In this document: piece by piece, positions 14,312 through 22,834 of the stretch
Layout of the letters: every line of letters starts with the position of its first letter
Position numbering within the stretch: position 1 is the stretch's first letter
Assembly: GCA_910586025.1 (NCBI GenBank)
Contig: CAJUIO010000041.1
Coordinates: 1 to 29,429 of the forward strand
DNA: 29,429 nt
Source: an uncultured Lachnospiraceae bacterium
GTDB taxonomy: Bacteria > Bacillota > Clostridia > Lachnospirales > Lachnospiraceae
Reading direction: 5' to 3'
The notes under the pieces: generated by a model
Database searches by the model: none
Told to the model about the DNA's origin: nothing
The model's input: only the letters and a program-made list of their open reading frames with translations
Made by a program: the position numbers and the translations under genes

Positions 14312-15787
14312 CTAATAAATTCCGTTTGCAACCTTCTGGAAAAATTCCACAAAGGGCGATGAGTACAGGCCAAAGACCACAATAAAAGCGCTGAACACCA
14401 CAAGAGGAACCACCATCTTCCAGCCCGGATCCCTTATCTCCGATACGGCCCTGTCATCAAAGTCCTTCCCCGGGAAAAAGGCCCGCACCACAATGGTCAG
14501 CATATAGACAGCTGTCAGCAGCGCCGAAATCAGGAGACAGACAATCCCTCCATAGGACAGAGGATTCCCGCTCTCCACAGCAGCCAAGGCCAGATTCCAC
14601 TTACTCACAAAGCCCGCAAGCCCCGGAACTCCCATGAGAGCCAGGGCAGACAGGGTAAACACGCCGAAAACCCATGGCATTTTATAGCCAAGCCCGTTCA
14701 GCTCATGTACATAATGCCTGTCTGTCTGGTGCATGACAGCCCCCGCACAGAAAAAGGACGCGATCTTCATCACGGCATGGAAGACCATGTGGGTCAGAGC
14801 GCCCACCATACCGGCAGGCGACATCAGCGCCGCCCCGAACAGAATATAAGACAGATTGCTGATCGTAGAGTAGGCAAGCCTTCTCTTGAGATGGGTCTCC
14901 TTCACCGCACGGCTGCACCCGTAAACAATCGTGAACATGGTGATCGCCATGACCACGCTCTGAGCCCAGGTTCCCTCAAGAAAGTCCGTTCCAAAGCTGA
15001 AATATGTGAGCCTCAGGATCGCAAAGGCTCCGGATTTCACAACCGCCACCGCATGGAGCAGGGCCGTTACCGGGGTAGGAGCCACGCCGGCCTTGGGAAG
15101 CCAGGAGTTAAAGGGACAGATTGCCGCCTTCACGCCAAAGCCCAGAAACGCCATGACATAGACAAGAAGAAGCGTGTTGGTCCGCTCCCCGACCCGTTCC
15201 AGATCCAGCGCGCCGCCCAGAATAAAATCCGTGGTGCTTCCATAGATCGTCAGGAAAATCAGACTGATAAAGGCAAAGGCCGCACCGCCCAGGGAATAAT
15301 ACAGATACGTTCTGCTTGCCAGAATCGCCTCCCTCGAGAGCGTGTGCATCACGAGCGGCACCGTCACCAGGGTGAGCAGCTCATAGAAAAAATACATGGT
15401 AAGCATATTTCCCGCAAGGGCAATCCCCAGCGTCACCCCGTAGGTCATGGTATAAAAGGCAAAGAAGGACCTTTCCCTCTCCTCCCTGGTCATATATTCA
15501 AAGGCATATAAGGTGGCAAACGGCCAGAGCGCAGACACAAGCCCGGCAAATACCATGGTCATCCCATCCACCCGGAAGCTTATTGTCAGGTTTCCCGTAA
15601 ATCTGGCGAGAGTAAAGGACTCCTCGGGAAATTCCAGAAGGATCCCCCAGACCAGAAGGGAATTGATCACCACCACAATCTCCAGAAAAATTTCCATGTG
15701 CCTTCTCTTCTTAAAAGGAAGTAAGGGAACCAGAATTCCCGAAATCACGGGAAGCAGAATAACCAGTAACATGATGCTCTCTTTCAT
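14312..15787 (-). CDS. MrpD/NuoM-like antiporter subunit 3
   Basis: The protein has 491 residues and about 14 membrane helices. Conserved ion-path residues are Glu in YFFYELLTL, Lys in GFGVKAAICPFNSWLPKAGV and Lys in GFVSKWNLAL. The frequent HAW in the PFHAWLP motif is NSW here (CPFNSWLP). It lies 15 bases after the previous antiporter-like gene and 13 before the largest subunit. It is one of three ~490-residue paralogues in a row, probably from duplication and divergence. It is an integral membrane protein that exchanges or pumps protons together with its partners. Confidence 0.87.
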   Translation of the reverse strand: MKESIMLLVILLPVISGILVPLLPFKKRRHMEIFLEIVVVINSLLVWGILLEFPEESFTLARFTGNLTISFRVDGMTMVFAGLVSALWPFATLYAFEYMTREERERSFFAFYTMTYGVTLGIALAGNMLTMYFFYELLTLVTVPLVMHTLSREAILASRTYLYYSLGGAAFAFISLIFLTIYGSTTDFILGGALDLERVGERTNTLLLVYVMAFLGFGVKAAICPFNSWLPKAGVAPTPVTALLHAVAVVKSGAFAILRLTYFSFGTDFLEGTWAQSVVMAITMFTIVYGCSRAVKETHLKRRLAYSTISNLSYILFGAALMSPAGMVGALTHMVFHAVMKIASFFCAGAVMHQTDRHYVHELNGLGYKMPWVFGVFTLSALALMGVPGLAGFVSKWNLALAAVESGNPLSYGGIVCLLISALLTAVYMLTIVVRAFFPGKDFDDRAVSEIRDPGWKMVVPLVVFSAFIVVFGLYSSPFVEFFQKVANGIY

Positions 15788-15802
15788 TTCCCTCCTCCTC
15801 TC

Positions 15803-17278
15803 CTATAAAATATCTGCCGCAAGCCGGGCAATAAAATCCGTAAGCACATTGGGAAACAGCCCTGCCAGCACGGACAGCGCCGTAAGCAGCGCAATCGGCA
15901 GAGTCATCAGGACTCCGGGCTCCCTCTTTTTCAGACCTCCGTAGTCAAAATCCTCTCCCGGAAAAAAGCCGCTGATGGTTATGGGAAGCAGATATCCCGC
16001 CGTAAGCAGCGCACTTATAAGCAGCACCGCAGGCCCGATCCAGAAAAATCCCGGTATTCCGGAGGAAAGCGCGCCTGCCGCCAGGTACCACTTACTCACA
16101 AAGCCTCCCGTAGGCGGAATTCCCACAAGCCCCAGGGATGCGACAGTATAACACCACAGCAGAACCGGCATTTCCTTTCCGATTCCTCTAAGCTCGTCCG
16201 CTCTTGTTTTTCCCGTCTTATAAATAATGGCTCCCGCACACAGAAACAGCACGGCCTTCACAAGGCTGTGGCAGATCACGTGCAGCATCCCCCCGGTCAG
16301 GGCATCCGGATCCATCACCGCAAGCCCGAACAGAATATAGGAAATCTGACTCACTGTGGAATAGGCCAGACGCTTTTTCAAAACCGGCTCCCGATAGGCC
16401 AGGAGAGAACCCATAAAAACCGTAATGAGCGCAAGCGTCATCCATACGCTCTGCACCCAGGTTCCCTGCAGAAAGGAGGCTCCGAACAGATAATAAACCA
16501 CCCTGATAATTCCCAGCACACCGGCCTTCACAATCACCGCCGAGAGAACGGCGGAGGCAGGTGCCGGAGCCGCCGGATGAGCTGCCGTCAGCCAGGCGTG
16601 CATGGGAAACATACCCGCCTTCACGGAAAATCCCATAATCATCACAAATGCCGCTCCCAGCAAAAGCGATGCATGTCCCGCCGCCAGCTCCGGATTCAGC
16701 ACACTTCCCTCGCTGAAGGAAAGCGTGTTCGCATACCGGTTTATGAAGTAAAATCCAAACAGCACCATATAAGCACCGCACAGAGAATAAAACAGGTACT
16801 TAAGCCCCGCCATAACAGCCTCCTTAGAGCCTGTATGAAGCACCAGAGGCATGGAGGAAAGCGTGAGCAGCTCGAAGAACAGATAAAAGGTCACAAGATT
16901 CCCCGCAAAGCACAGCGCCATCAGAATTCCGAAAACGATCAGATAAAATCCGTAATACCTCTTTTCATGCTCCTCATGCTTCATATATTCAAACCCAAAG
17001 GATCCTGCGCACACAAAGACAATGATCCCCACGATCCCGAAAATCACTCCCACACCGTCTATTTTAAACAGCACGGGAAGCGTCCGGGTCAGATTAAATA
17101 CCAGAAAAATCTCATCCCGCACAGTCAGCATTGCCGTAATCGCAAGAACCGTTGTGATCACAAGGGCCGCACCCACCGTGATCAGCAGGCTTTGTCTGTT
17201 TTTCATTTCTTTTCTGACAAGCAAAAAAATCCCTGACAGAATGGGAAACAAAATCGGTAATAGCACAAAATAACTCAC
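15803..17278 (-). CDS. MrpD/NuoN-like antiporter subunit 2
   Basis: The protein has 491 residues and about 14 membrane helices. It has Glu in YLFFELLTLSSMPL, Lys in GFSVKAGMFPMHAWLTAAHP, a further Lys in VIVKAGVLGI and Lys in GGFVSKWYLA. All residues needed for an antiporter half-channel are present. It sits 12 bases behind subunit 1 and 15 before subunit 3, in an operon with no internal promoter visible. It is closest in feel to MrpD; which ion it moves cannot be told from sequence. Confidence 0.87.
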   Translation of the reverse strand: MSYFVLLPILFPILSGIFLLVRKEMKNRQSLLITVGAALVITTVLAITAMLTVRDEIFLVFNLTRTLPVLFKIDGVGVIFGIVGIIVFVCAGSFGFEYMKHEEHEKRYYGFYLIVFGILMALCFAGNLVTFYLFFELLTLSSMPLVLHTGSKEAVMAGLKYLFYSLCGAYMVLFGFYFINRYANTLSFSEGSVLNPELAAGHASLLLGAAFVMIMGFSVKAGMFPMHAWLTAAHPAAPAPASAVLSAVIVKAGVLGIIRVVYYLFGASFLQGTWVQSVWMTLALITVFMGSLLAYREPVLKKRLAYSTVSQISYILFGLAVMDPDALTGGMLHVICHSLVKAVLFLCAGAIIYKTGKTRADELRGIGKEMPVLLWCYTVASLGLVGIPPTGGFVSKWYLAAGALSSGIPGFFWIGPAVLLISALLTAGYLLPITISGFFPGEDFDYGGLKKREPGVLMTLPIALLTALSVLAGLFPNVLTDFIARLAADIL

Positions 17279-17290
17279 CGTAAACCTCCT

Positions 17291-18784
17291 TTACGCAAAC
17301 ATGGAAAGCCCCTGTTCGATCAGATCCACAATCGGCTGTGAACTCACGCCCAGAAGAACATTCAGCAGGATAAAGCATACCAGTGTCACAGCGTAGGTCT
17401 TCATATTCTTAAAGGTAACACTCTCATATTCACTGCCCTCTTCGGGTGTGTAGATACGAATGACTGTTTTCATAAAGTATATTGCATTCAGAATCGTGCT
17501 GATTGCCAGCACGATAAGCGCCGGAAGCATCTTGACATGATTCTGCACCGCCGCCTGGGCAAACAGCAGCTTGCTGATAAAGCCGGAAAACATGGGAACG
17601 CCCACCATGGAAAGCGAGCCCACCGTAAATGCGACACCCGCCCACTTATTCCTGTAGGCCGCACCCGTCAGGTCGATAAAGTGCCTGCTTCCGCCCGAAA
17701 CGTCCGTAAGTCCGATGGCTGCGATAAAAAGCAGGGATTTGGTCGCCGCATGAGAGAGAATATGAAACACGCTGGCCGTCATTCCCACTCCGGTCCCCAT
17801 TCCGATCCCCATATAAATGTAGCCGATCTGGGCCACGGAGGAAAATGCGATCATCCTTCTGATATCATTTTCCTGAATAGCGTTGAGAGATCCGAAAATC
17901 ATTCCCATCAGCCCGAAAACAAACAGCACGTCAATGATATGGCTGTTTCCGAAAACATTGTAGCCGATCACCCGGTAAATGATCTTTATCAGCAGAAATA
18001 TATATCCCTTGGACACCAGGCTGGAAAGAATCGCCGCAGAGGAAACCGTGGAATAACCGTAGGCATCCGGCAGCCATGCGTGAAAGGGAAACAGGGCGCT
18101 CTTGATGGCAAGCCCCACACTCATCAGCGTGATGGTCACAAGGAGCGGAACCTCATATGTGCCGTCCTCAAGAATTCCCTGCACCGCCGCCTGAATATTG
18201 CTCATCAGCAGATGCCCCGTAAGATCATACAGCATGCAGATTCCCAAAAGAAGCAGGCCGGAGCCCAGAAGACTCATGATCATATACCGCACCGCCGCCT
18301 CGATGGTTCTTCCGTTCTGCCTTATCATAATCAGGCCGCAGGCCGCTATGGTGTTGATCTCCACAAACACATAGGCCGTAAACAGGTCGTTGGTATAGAC
18401 CAGGGCCAGAAGGGAGCTGAGCAGCAGATTTACCAGAATATAGTACATATTGTGCTTGCTCTCCACCACCTCCTCCTGCAGCTTCTTGCGCCCTCCCAGC
18501 ATGGAAAGAAGCATGATCACGCAGAAAAACAGGGCCGTTCCCGCCTCAAGAATACCCGCCCTTATCTCGTTTCCCCAGGGTGCGGGAAAATGTCCCATCA
18601 TATAAACATAGCTTTCCCCCCTGACCACCAGATAGGAGAGAAGCACAAATGACAGCACCCCGATCAGCGAAATCATGAGCGTGTTCACCCACCTTGCCGC
18701 CCTTCGGGGAAGCACGGAGCAGACAGTGCCCGAAAACATTGACAGCATAATGGAAAAAAAGGGGAAATTCTGTATAAAATCCAT
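17291..18784 (-). CDS. mrpD: MrpD-like antiporter subunit 1
   Basis: The protein has 497 residues and about 14 helices. It shows Glu in TAYVFVEINTIAACGL, Lys in GLAIKSALFPFHAWLPDAYG, Lys in SLVSKGYIFL and Lys in FSGFISKLLFA. Of the four large subunits it best fits canonical MrpD: the position directly after mrpC (no gap) matches the mrpCD order, and VEINTIA with LPDAYGYSTVSSAAILS is typical. It is an integral membrane protein of the Na+(K+)/H+ antiporter complex. Confidence 0.88.
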   Translation of the reverse strand: MDFIQNFPFFSIMLSMFSGTVCSVLPRRAARWVNTLMISLIGVLSFVLLSYLVVRGESYVYMMGHFPAPWGNEIRAGILEAGTALFFCVIMLLSMLGGRKKLQEEVVESKHNMYYILVNLLLSSLLALVYTNDLFTAYVFVEINTIAACGLIMIRQNGRTIEAAVRYMIMSLLGSGLLLLGICMLYDLTGHLLMSNIQAAVQGILEDGTYEVPLLVTITLMSVGLAIKSALFPFHAWLPDAYGYSTVSSAAILSSLVSKGYIFLLIKIIYRVIGYNVFGNSHIIDVLFVFGLMGMIFGSLNAIQENDIRRMIAFSSVAQIGYIYMGIGMGTGVGMTASVFHILSHAATKSLLFIAAIGLTDVSGGSRHFIDLTGAAYRNKWAGVAFTVGSLSMVGVPMFSGFISKLLFAQAAVQNHVKMLPALIVLAISTILNAIYFMKTVIRIYTPEEGSEYESVTFKNMKTYAVTLVCFILLNVLLGVSSQPIVDLIEQGLSMFA

Positions 18785-19159
18785 TTACAGCCCCTCCTTC
18801 TTCAGTCTGGTGGATATCTCGTCAAGATCCAGCGTGTTATATCTCCGGTAAAGACGGATTGTCAGAGAGAGCATAAGAGCCGTCACCGACACCGACACCA
18901 CAATACCAGTCAGTACCAGTCCGCTGGGAATCGGATTGATATAAGCCTCCACGTCCTGCACGCCGTTTACCACAATAGGGACAGTCCTCCCCTCTATGTA
19001 GCCCTTTTCCGCCAGGAACAGATATACCGCAGAATCCATTATATTTAAGCCTATGATCTTCTTGATCAGATTTTTCTGGAGAAGCAGATTCGTAAAGCCG
19101 ATCACAAACAGCAGCATGGCCACCGCCTCTCCATAATTGATCAATAAATTACTTCCCAT
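18785..19159 (-). CDS. mrpC: Mrp antiporter subunit C (NuoK-like)
   Basis: The protein has 124 residues and three membrane helices, homologous to NuoK. The motif GLNIMDSAVYLFL and the loop ending NPIPSGLVLTGIVVSVSVTAL are characteristic of MrpC. One base separates it from mrpB, and its stop abuts the mrpD start. The C-terminus is a short charged cytoplasmic tail. Confidence 0.9.
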   Translation of the reverse strand: MGSNLLINYGEAVAMLLFVIGFTNLLLQKNLIKKIIGLNIMDSAVYLFLAEKGYIEGRTVPIVVNGVQDVEAYINPIPSGLVLTGIVVSVSVTALMLSLTIRLYRRYNTLDLDEISTRLKKEGL

Positions 19160-19160
19160 A

Positions 19161-20123
19161 TTAAAAGTCTCCTTTGCGAAACATCACATAAAAGGTATAC
19201 ATGGTACAGGCCACCACCATACCGACACAGATGTTCAGGATCAGAATCAGTCCGCTGCTCAGAATATGGCCCGGGGTCCCCAGCGGAATATGGCTTTCCA
19301 GATGATTCGCCCCGGTAAAAAAGGAATAGCTCTTGGCGAGGCAATAGGTCGTCAGGGCCGAAAAGCTCACCCACTTATACACCTTCTCCGTAAAGAGCTT
19401 CTCCGTCTTCCGGAACCCGAAGGCATTCAGGTACAGAATCAGCCCCGCCCCGATGACGGCCCCTCCGGAAAAACCTCCGCCCGGAGACAGATGACCGTTG
19501 AGAACGATATAGATGCCAAACAGTATGATGACCGGGACCAGAATTCTTGCGCCGGCCTGCAGAATCGCATCATTCTTAGGTTCAAAAATGCGGTCGTTTT
19601 CCTGTTCCTCCTCTCCCTTGCTGTTCCTTTTCGCATGGAGCAGAATCAGGACCGTCACCGTGGCCACGAACAGCACATTGGACTCCCCAAAGGTGTCAAA
19701 GGCTCGATAATCCAGAATCATTCCCGTTACAATATTTACCGCGCCCGTCTCCTGAAGCCCCTTCTCAATATATCTGGCAGGAACCTCGTTATTTGCGGGC
19801 CGGTTGGCCGCACCCGTCTTGGGCAGGTAGGAAACCGTGTACAGAAGAAGCGATGCGAGCCCGATACAGAACACAACGGCGGACAGCTTATAGAGCTTGT
19901 AGAAAAAAATAATCTTTCTGTTGTGCTCCGTGTCGTAAATCCTGTCTCGAAGCATCTGATGATCATGGAGGTGGTCAAGCTGAACGGATTCCTCCTCCCG
20001 CCATTCCTCCTGAGGCTTCATCTCCACCCGGCCAAGATAAGGATCCTTACTTCCGGAAAGCCACCGGAAAAACCGGAAGGCCAAAGTCCTTTCGTATTCC
20101 TCCCTGGATCTTCTCCTACTCAT
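19161..20123 (-). CDS. mrpB: Mrp antiporter subunit B fused to an MbhE-like segment
   Basis: The protein has 320 residues, about twice a simple MrpB. Residues 1-72 are a very charged cytoplasmic extension with no hydrophobic stretch. An MbhE/MrpA-tail-like part follows (about 73-165), with helices and the motif TGMILDYRAFDTFGESNVLF. The MrpB domain (about 185-315) has LNGHLSPGGGFSGGAVIGAG. In canonical Mrp the middle part belongs to the end of MrpA; in Mbh-type complexes it is a separate gene. The ATG follows GAGGAGG by nine bases and overlaps the upstream gene by eight. Confidence 0.88.
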   Translation of the reverse strand: MSRRRSREEYERTLAFRFFRWLSGSKDPYLGRVEMKPQEEWREEESVQLDHLHDHQMLRDRIYDTEHNRKIIFFYKLYKLSAVVFCIGLASLLLYTVSYLPKTGAANRPANNEVPARYIEKGLQETGAVNIVTGMILDYRAFDTFGESNVLFVATVTVLILLHAKRNSKGEEEQENDRIFEPKNDAILQAGARILVPVIILFGIYIVLNGHLSPGGGFSGGAVIGAGLILYLNAFGFRKTEKLFTEKVYKWVSFSALTTYCLAKSYSFFTGANHLESHIPLGTPGHILSSGLILILNICVGMVVACTMYTFYVMFRKGDF

Positions 20124-20409
20124 GCTCCTTCGCCTCCTCTTCCTCTTTTTCCCGTTTCTCCACTTCCCTCTCGATCACGATACCCCGTATCTTTTTCAGG
20201 GTCGCAAAGAATAAAAGGCTCGTCACGCCGGCTCCTACCGCCGCCTCCGTGATGGCGAGATCCGGAGATTCCAGACAGACCCACAAAATGGACATCACAA
20301 GGCTGAAGGACATGTAGATCAGCACGGAATTCAGCAGATTTCTGGAAAAGCTGGCGGAAACCGCACACACAATCAAAAATGTCATCAGCATCAGCTGAAA
20401 TACTGTCAT
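20116..20409 (-). CDS. DUF4040 / MbhD-like subunit (detached MrpA C-terminal segment)
   Basis: The protein has 97 residues and three membrane helices, with the DUF4040 motif SPDLAITEAAVGAGVTSLLFF, which in canonical MrpA sits near the end of the large subunit. A glutamate- and lysine-rich tail (VEKREKEEEEAKEHE) follows. Its ATG overlaps the mrpG stop (ATGA) and its end overlaps the mrpB start. Confidence 0.87.
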   Translation of the reverse strand: MTVFQLMLMTFLIVCAVSASFSRNLLNSVLIYMSFSLVMSILWVCLESPDLAITEAAVGAGVTSLLFFATLKKIRGIVIEREVEKREKEEEEAKEHE

Positions 20410-20810
20410 GACAGCCTCCCTTCCCGCTCCTTGGCTCTCTCCTCTTCCTCTTTCCGCGCAAGCTCCTCCTCCAGTGCGGAAAGCTCCTCGTAAACCTCAC
20501 AGTGCTGCCGCAGGTTATCGTTGGTCGTAACCTCAAGCCTTGCCAGCATGTGGGAAGAGATCGGGGATGCGATCCAGAAGAAGATAACGATCAGCGCAAG
20601 CTTCATAGTCGTAAAGGTAAGCCCGTTAAAAACCATGAGGCCGATGAGCGAAAAGCTGATTCCCAGGGTATCTCCCATGGCCGCCGCATGCATGCGGTTC
20701 AAAACATAGTCAAAATGAAAGGCCCCGTAGAGCTCCATCAGAAAAATGCCGAGACCGCAAAGCAGGAGCCCCGTCCCGACAGCCAGCCGGACAATTTCAA
20801 ATATCTGCAT
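20406..20810 (-). CDS. mrpG: Mrp antiporter subunit G
   Basis: The protein has 134 residues and three helices. GAFHFDYVLNRMHAAAMGDT is the family signature (usually a RLHA/RMHA..GDTLG motif), followed by FFWIASPISSHMLAR. The C-terminal ~35 residues form a strongly charged, probably coiled-coil tail (EVYEELSALEEELARKEEEE) that is longer than usual. It lies 11 bases after mrpF. Confidence 0.9.
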   Translation of the reverse strand: MQIFEIVRLAVGTGLLLCGLGIFLMELYGAFHFDYVLNRMHAAAMGDTLGISFSLIGLMVFNGLTFTTMKLALIVIFFWIASPISSHMLARLEVTTNDNLRQHCEVYEELSALEEELARKEEEERAKEREGRLS

Positions 20811-20821
20811 CTGGCCCCCTC

Positions 20822-21142
20822 CTATTCCTTCTTCTTTTCAAAACCCGAATCATCCATCTTCCTGCGCATTTCCTCGAAAATTCCCACATAAACCTTGGAG
20901 AGCACCACCACCGCAAGGAAGCTCACCATGGCGTAAATCAGACAGATATCCACCAGATAGTTTTCCTTCAGCAGAAAAGACATGACCGCTATGATTACCA
21001 TGACCATGGTTCCCATCATATTCACCGCCACGATACGGTCCGCCATTCTCGGCCCCTTCACGGCCCGGATCAGACAGGCACACACCATGGCCGCAAGCAG
21101 GATCAGCATGGGCCAGCAGACAATTTTATACGCCGTTTCCAT
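20822..21142 (-). CDS. mrpF: Mrp antiporter subunit F
   Basis: The protein has 106 residues and three membrane helices. KGPRMADRIVAVNMMGT is the MrpF signature (family: GPTxxDRVVAxDxxG), and ENYLVDICLIYAMVSFLAVV follows. It lies two bases after mrpE. It probably helps assemble the complex. Confidence 0.9.
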   Translation of the reverse strand: METAYKIVCWPMLILLAAMVCACLIRAVKGPRMADRIVAVNMMGTMVMVIIAVMSFLLKENYLVDICLIYAMVSFLAVVVLSKVYVGIFEEMRRKMDDSGFEKKKE

Positions 21143-21144
21143 CG

Positions 21145-21609
21145 TTATTCCATCCTTTCCAGCCTCTTGAGGAGCGTGACAAAAACAGACCTGTCAATCT
21201 CCCCCGCCAGCTCCTTGTCCAGACAGTGCACCACATATTCATCTCCCTCCAGGGAAACCGTGATGGTCCCCGGGGTGAGCGTGATAGAGTTTGCGAGCAG
21301 AATTCTTGCAAAGGACGACTTAAGATCGACCCTGAACCTTACCACCGCCGGTTCGATTTCATAGCGGGCGGAGGCAACCTTTTTAATTACGATATAGTTG
21401 GCCTTGATAATCTCCTTCAGCAGAACGCCTATATAGTGAAGGAAGCAGAAAATCTTTCTGGCAATCACCAGATCCTTTCCCGGCCTGTAATCCATAAACC
21501 TGCAGATAAAGGCGTACATCGCCCCGGAAACGACCAGGCCCAGAAGGGCTATTTCCACTGTAAGATGTCCATTGAAGATCACCCAGATCAGAAAAAATAT
21601 TATGTACAT
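21145..21609 (-). CDS. mrpE: Mrp antiporter subunit E
   Basis: The protein has 154 residues: two N-terminal membrane helices, then a cytoplasmic domain with the MrpE motif LLANSITLTPGTITVSLEGD and YVVHCLDKE. It is the first gene of the ten-gene antiporter operon, 39 bases after trxA, with GAAAGGAAAGG just before the ATG. No separate promoter is visible in those 39 bases, so transcription probably enters from trxA/trmB. Confidence 0.9.
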   Translation of the reverse strand: MYIIFFLIWVIFNGHLTVEIALLGLVVSGAMYAFICRFMDYRPGKDLVIARKIFCFLHYIGVLLKEIIKANYIVIKKVASARYEIEPAVVRFRVDLKSSFARILLANSITLTPGTITVSLEGDEYVVHCLDKELAGEIDRSVFVTLLKRLERME

Positions 21610-21636
21610 ATCCTTTCCTTTCTCCTCACAAACGGA

Positions 21637-21664
21637 ACAGGTGCCGCTTTATGCCAGCACCTGT
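21637..21664 (-). terminator. Hairpin at the trxA stop (weak terminator or attenuator)
   Basis: ACAGGTGC and GCACCTGT form a perfect 8-bp stem around a 12-base loop that holds the trxA stop codon. The following TTCCGTTTGT is a poor T run, so partial readthrough into mrpE is likely. Confidence 0.4.
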
Positions 21665-21969
21665 CCGATCTTTCCTTCCAGTTCGTTTTTTGACACCGCT
21701 CCCACCGTGGTGGATACCGCTTCTCCGCCTTTAAACAGAATAATCGTCGGAATCGACATCACACGGTATTTTCCCGCAAGCTCCATGTTCTCGTCAATGT
21801 TGCATTTTCCCACCTTGCATTTTCCTTCATACGCATCCGCAAGGCCGGCCACAATAGGCGCCATCATCTTGCAGGGACCGCACCAGTCCGCATAGAAATC
21901 CACCAGAACCGGAAGCTCGCTCTTTAACACTTCCTCTTCAAAATTGCTGTCCGTAATTTTCAATTCCAT
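21649..21969 (-). CDS. trxA: Thioredoxin
   Basis: The protein has 106 residues with the active site WCGPC in DFYADWCGPCKMMAP (about 29-33) and the cis-proline loop VMSIPTIILF. It is a cytoplasmic disulfide reductant. AAGGAGG lies six bases before the ATG. It follows trmB by 43 bases. A TATAAT overlaps the trmB stop codon, but no good -35 box is seen. Confidence 0.95.
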   Translation of the reverse strand: MELKITDSNFEEEVLKSELPVLVDFYADWCGPCKMMAPIVAGLADAYEGKCKVGKCNIDENMELAGKYRVMSIPTIILFKGGEAVSTTVGAVSKNELEGKIGQVLA

Positions 21970-22012
21970 ATCCGTTACCTCCTTAAAATTTAGTATTGCA
22001 TCATAAAGCGCA

Positions 22013-22654
22013 TTATATGCGGCTTATAATATACTTATAAATCGGATTGCCTTTAGATGAAAACTTTTCTTCATATTCGGTCATAATATTTCCCCGCATC
22101 ATGTCCTCGTCATGGTGCAGGTCATAGGTAAGGGCCTTAAGCCTCCAGCCTGCATGGGGCAGCTCTTCCAGCGCAAATTCAAACAGCGCCCTGTTGTCCG
22201 TCTTGAATTCCAGACAGCCGTCCGGTTTCAGAATCCGGGCGTACCTTGCAAGGAACTCCCTGGACGGAAGCCTGCGCTTGGCATGCCTGTCCTTAGGCCA
22301 GGGATCGGAAAAGTTGAGATAAATGCGGTCCACCTCATCCTCCGCAAAGGCCTGGTCGATCTCTTCCGCATCCATCCGGACAAACTTAAGATTTCCAAGC
22401 GGCTCCTCCTCCATCTTCTGGACTGCCCGGAACAGCACGCTGGAATATTTCTCAATTCCTATATAATTGATTTCGGAAAACCTCCCCGCCATGCCGTGGA
22501 TAAATTTCCCTTTTCCCATACCGATTTCGATATGAACCGGATGGTCATTCCCAAAAATCTGTCTCCAATTACCCTTCGCCTCCCCGGGCTCATGAACCAC
22601 CAGATCGCTCTGGGCGATTGCCTCCCTGGCTCCGGGAACATTTTTCAGTCTCAT
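22013..22654 (-). CDS. trmB: tRNA (guanine-N7-)-methyltransferase
   Basis: The protein has 213 residues, the normal length. The SAM motif IEIGMGKGKFI (about 42-52), IGIEKYSSVLFRAV, FVRMDAEEID and the signature LNFSDPWPKDRHAKRRL are all present, with TEYEEKF near the end. It makes m7G46 in tRNA. AGGAAAGG lies eight bases before ATG 22654. It is divergent from the carboxypeptidase gene. Confidence 0.95.
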   Translation of the reverse strand: MRLKNVPGAREAIAQSDLVVHEPGEAKGNWRQIFGNDHPVHIEIGMGKGKFIHGMAGRFSEINYIGIEKYSSVLFRAVQKMEEEPLGNLKFVRMDAEEIDQAFAEDEVDRIYLNFSDPWPKDRHAKRRLPSREFLARYARILKPDGCLEFKTDNRALFEFALEELPHAGWRLKALTYDLHHDEDMMRGNIMTEYEEKFSSKGNPIYKYIISRI

Positions 22655-22697
22655 GCAGATAACCTTTCCTGTGTCTGTTTTCCATATTCAGGCACTT

Positions 22698-22726
22698 ATT
22701 TTACACCTTTTGCCCCAAAAAGGAAA
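22698..22726 (-). promoter_or_regulatory. Possible trmB promoter
   Basis: The -10 is TAAAAT (22703-22698). The -35 is only TTTCCT (22726-22721) at 17 bases. It is in the right place in the divergent region, but weak. Confidence 0.35.
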
Positions 22727-22763
22727 GAGAAAATATATTTTTTACTTTTTCTTAACGTTCCCA

Positions 22764-22791
22764 TTGGATTTTTCAGTAAATAGTGTAAAAT
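22764..22791 (+). promoter_or_regulatory. Promoter of the carboxypeptidase gene
   Basis: TTGGAT, a 16-base spacer and TAAAAT, 43 bases before the ATG. AGGAGG lies six bases before the start. Confidence 0.6.
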
Positions 22792-22834
22792 AAATAGCAG
22801 AACTGATTTTTACAGCTCAGATACAGGAGGCACA

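Noticed and set aside
14299..14403. Longer N-terminus of the large antiporter subunit
   Set aside because: The extra 35 codons overlap the previous gene and lack an RBS; the ATG at 14298 has AAAGG and begins the first membrane helix.
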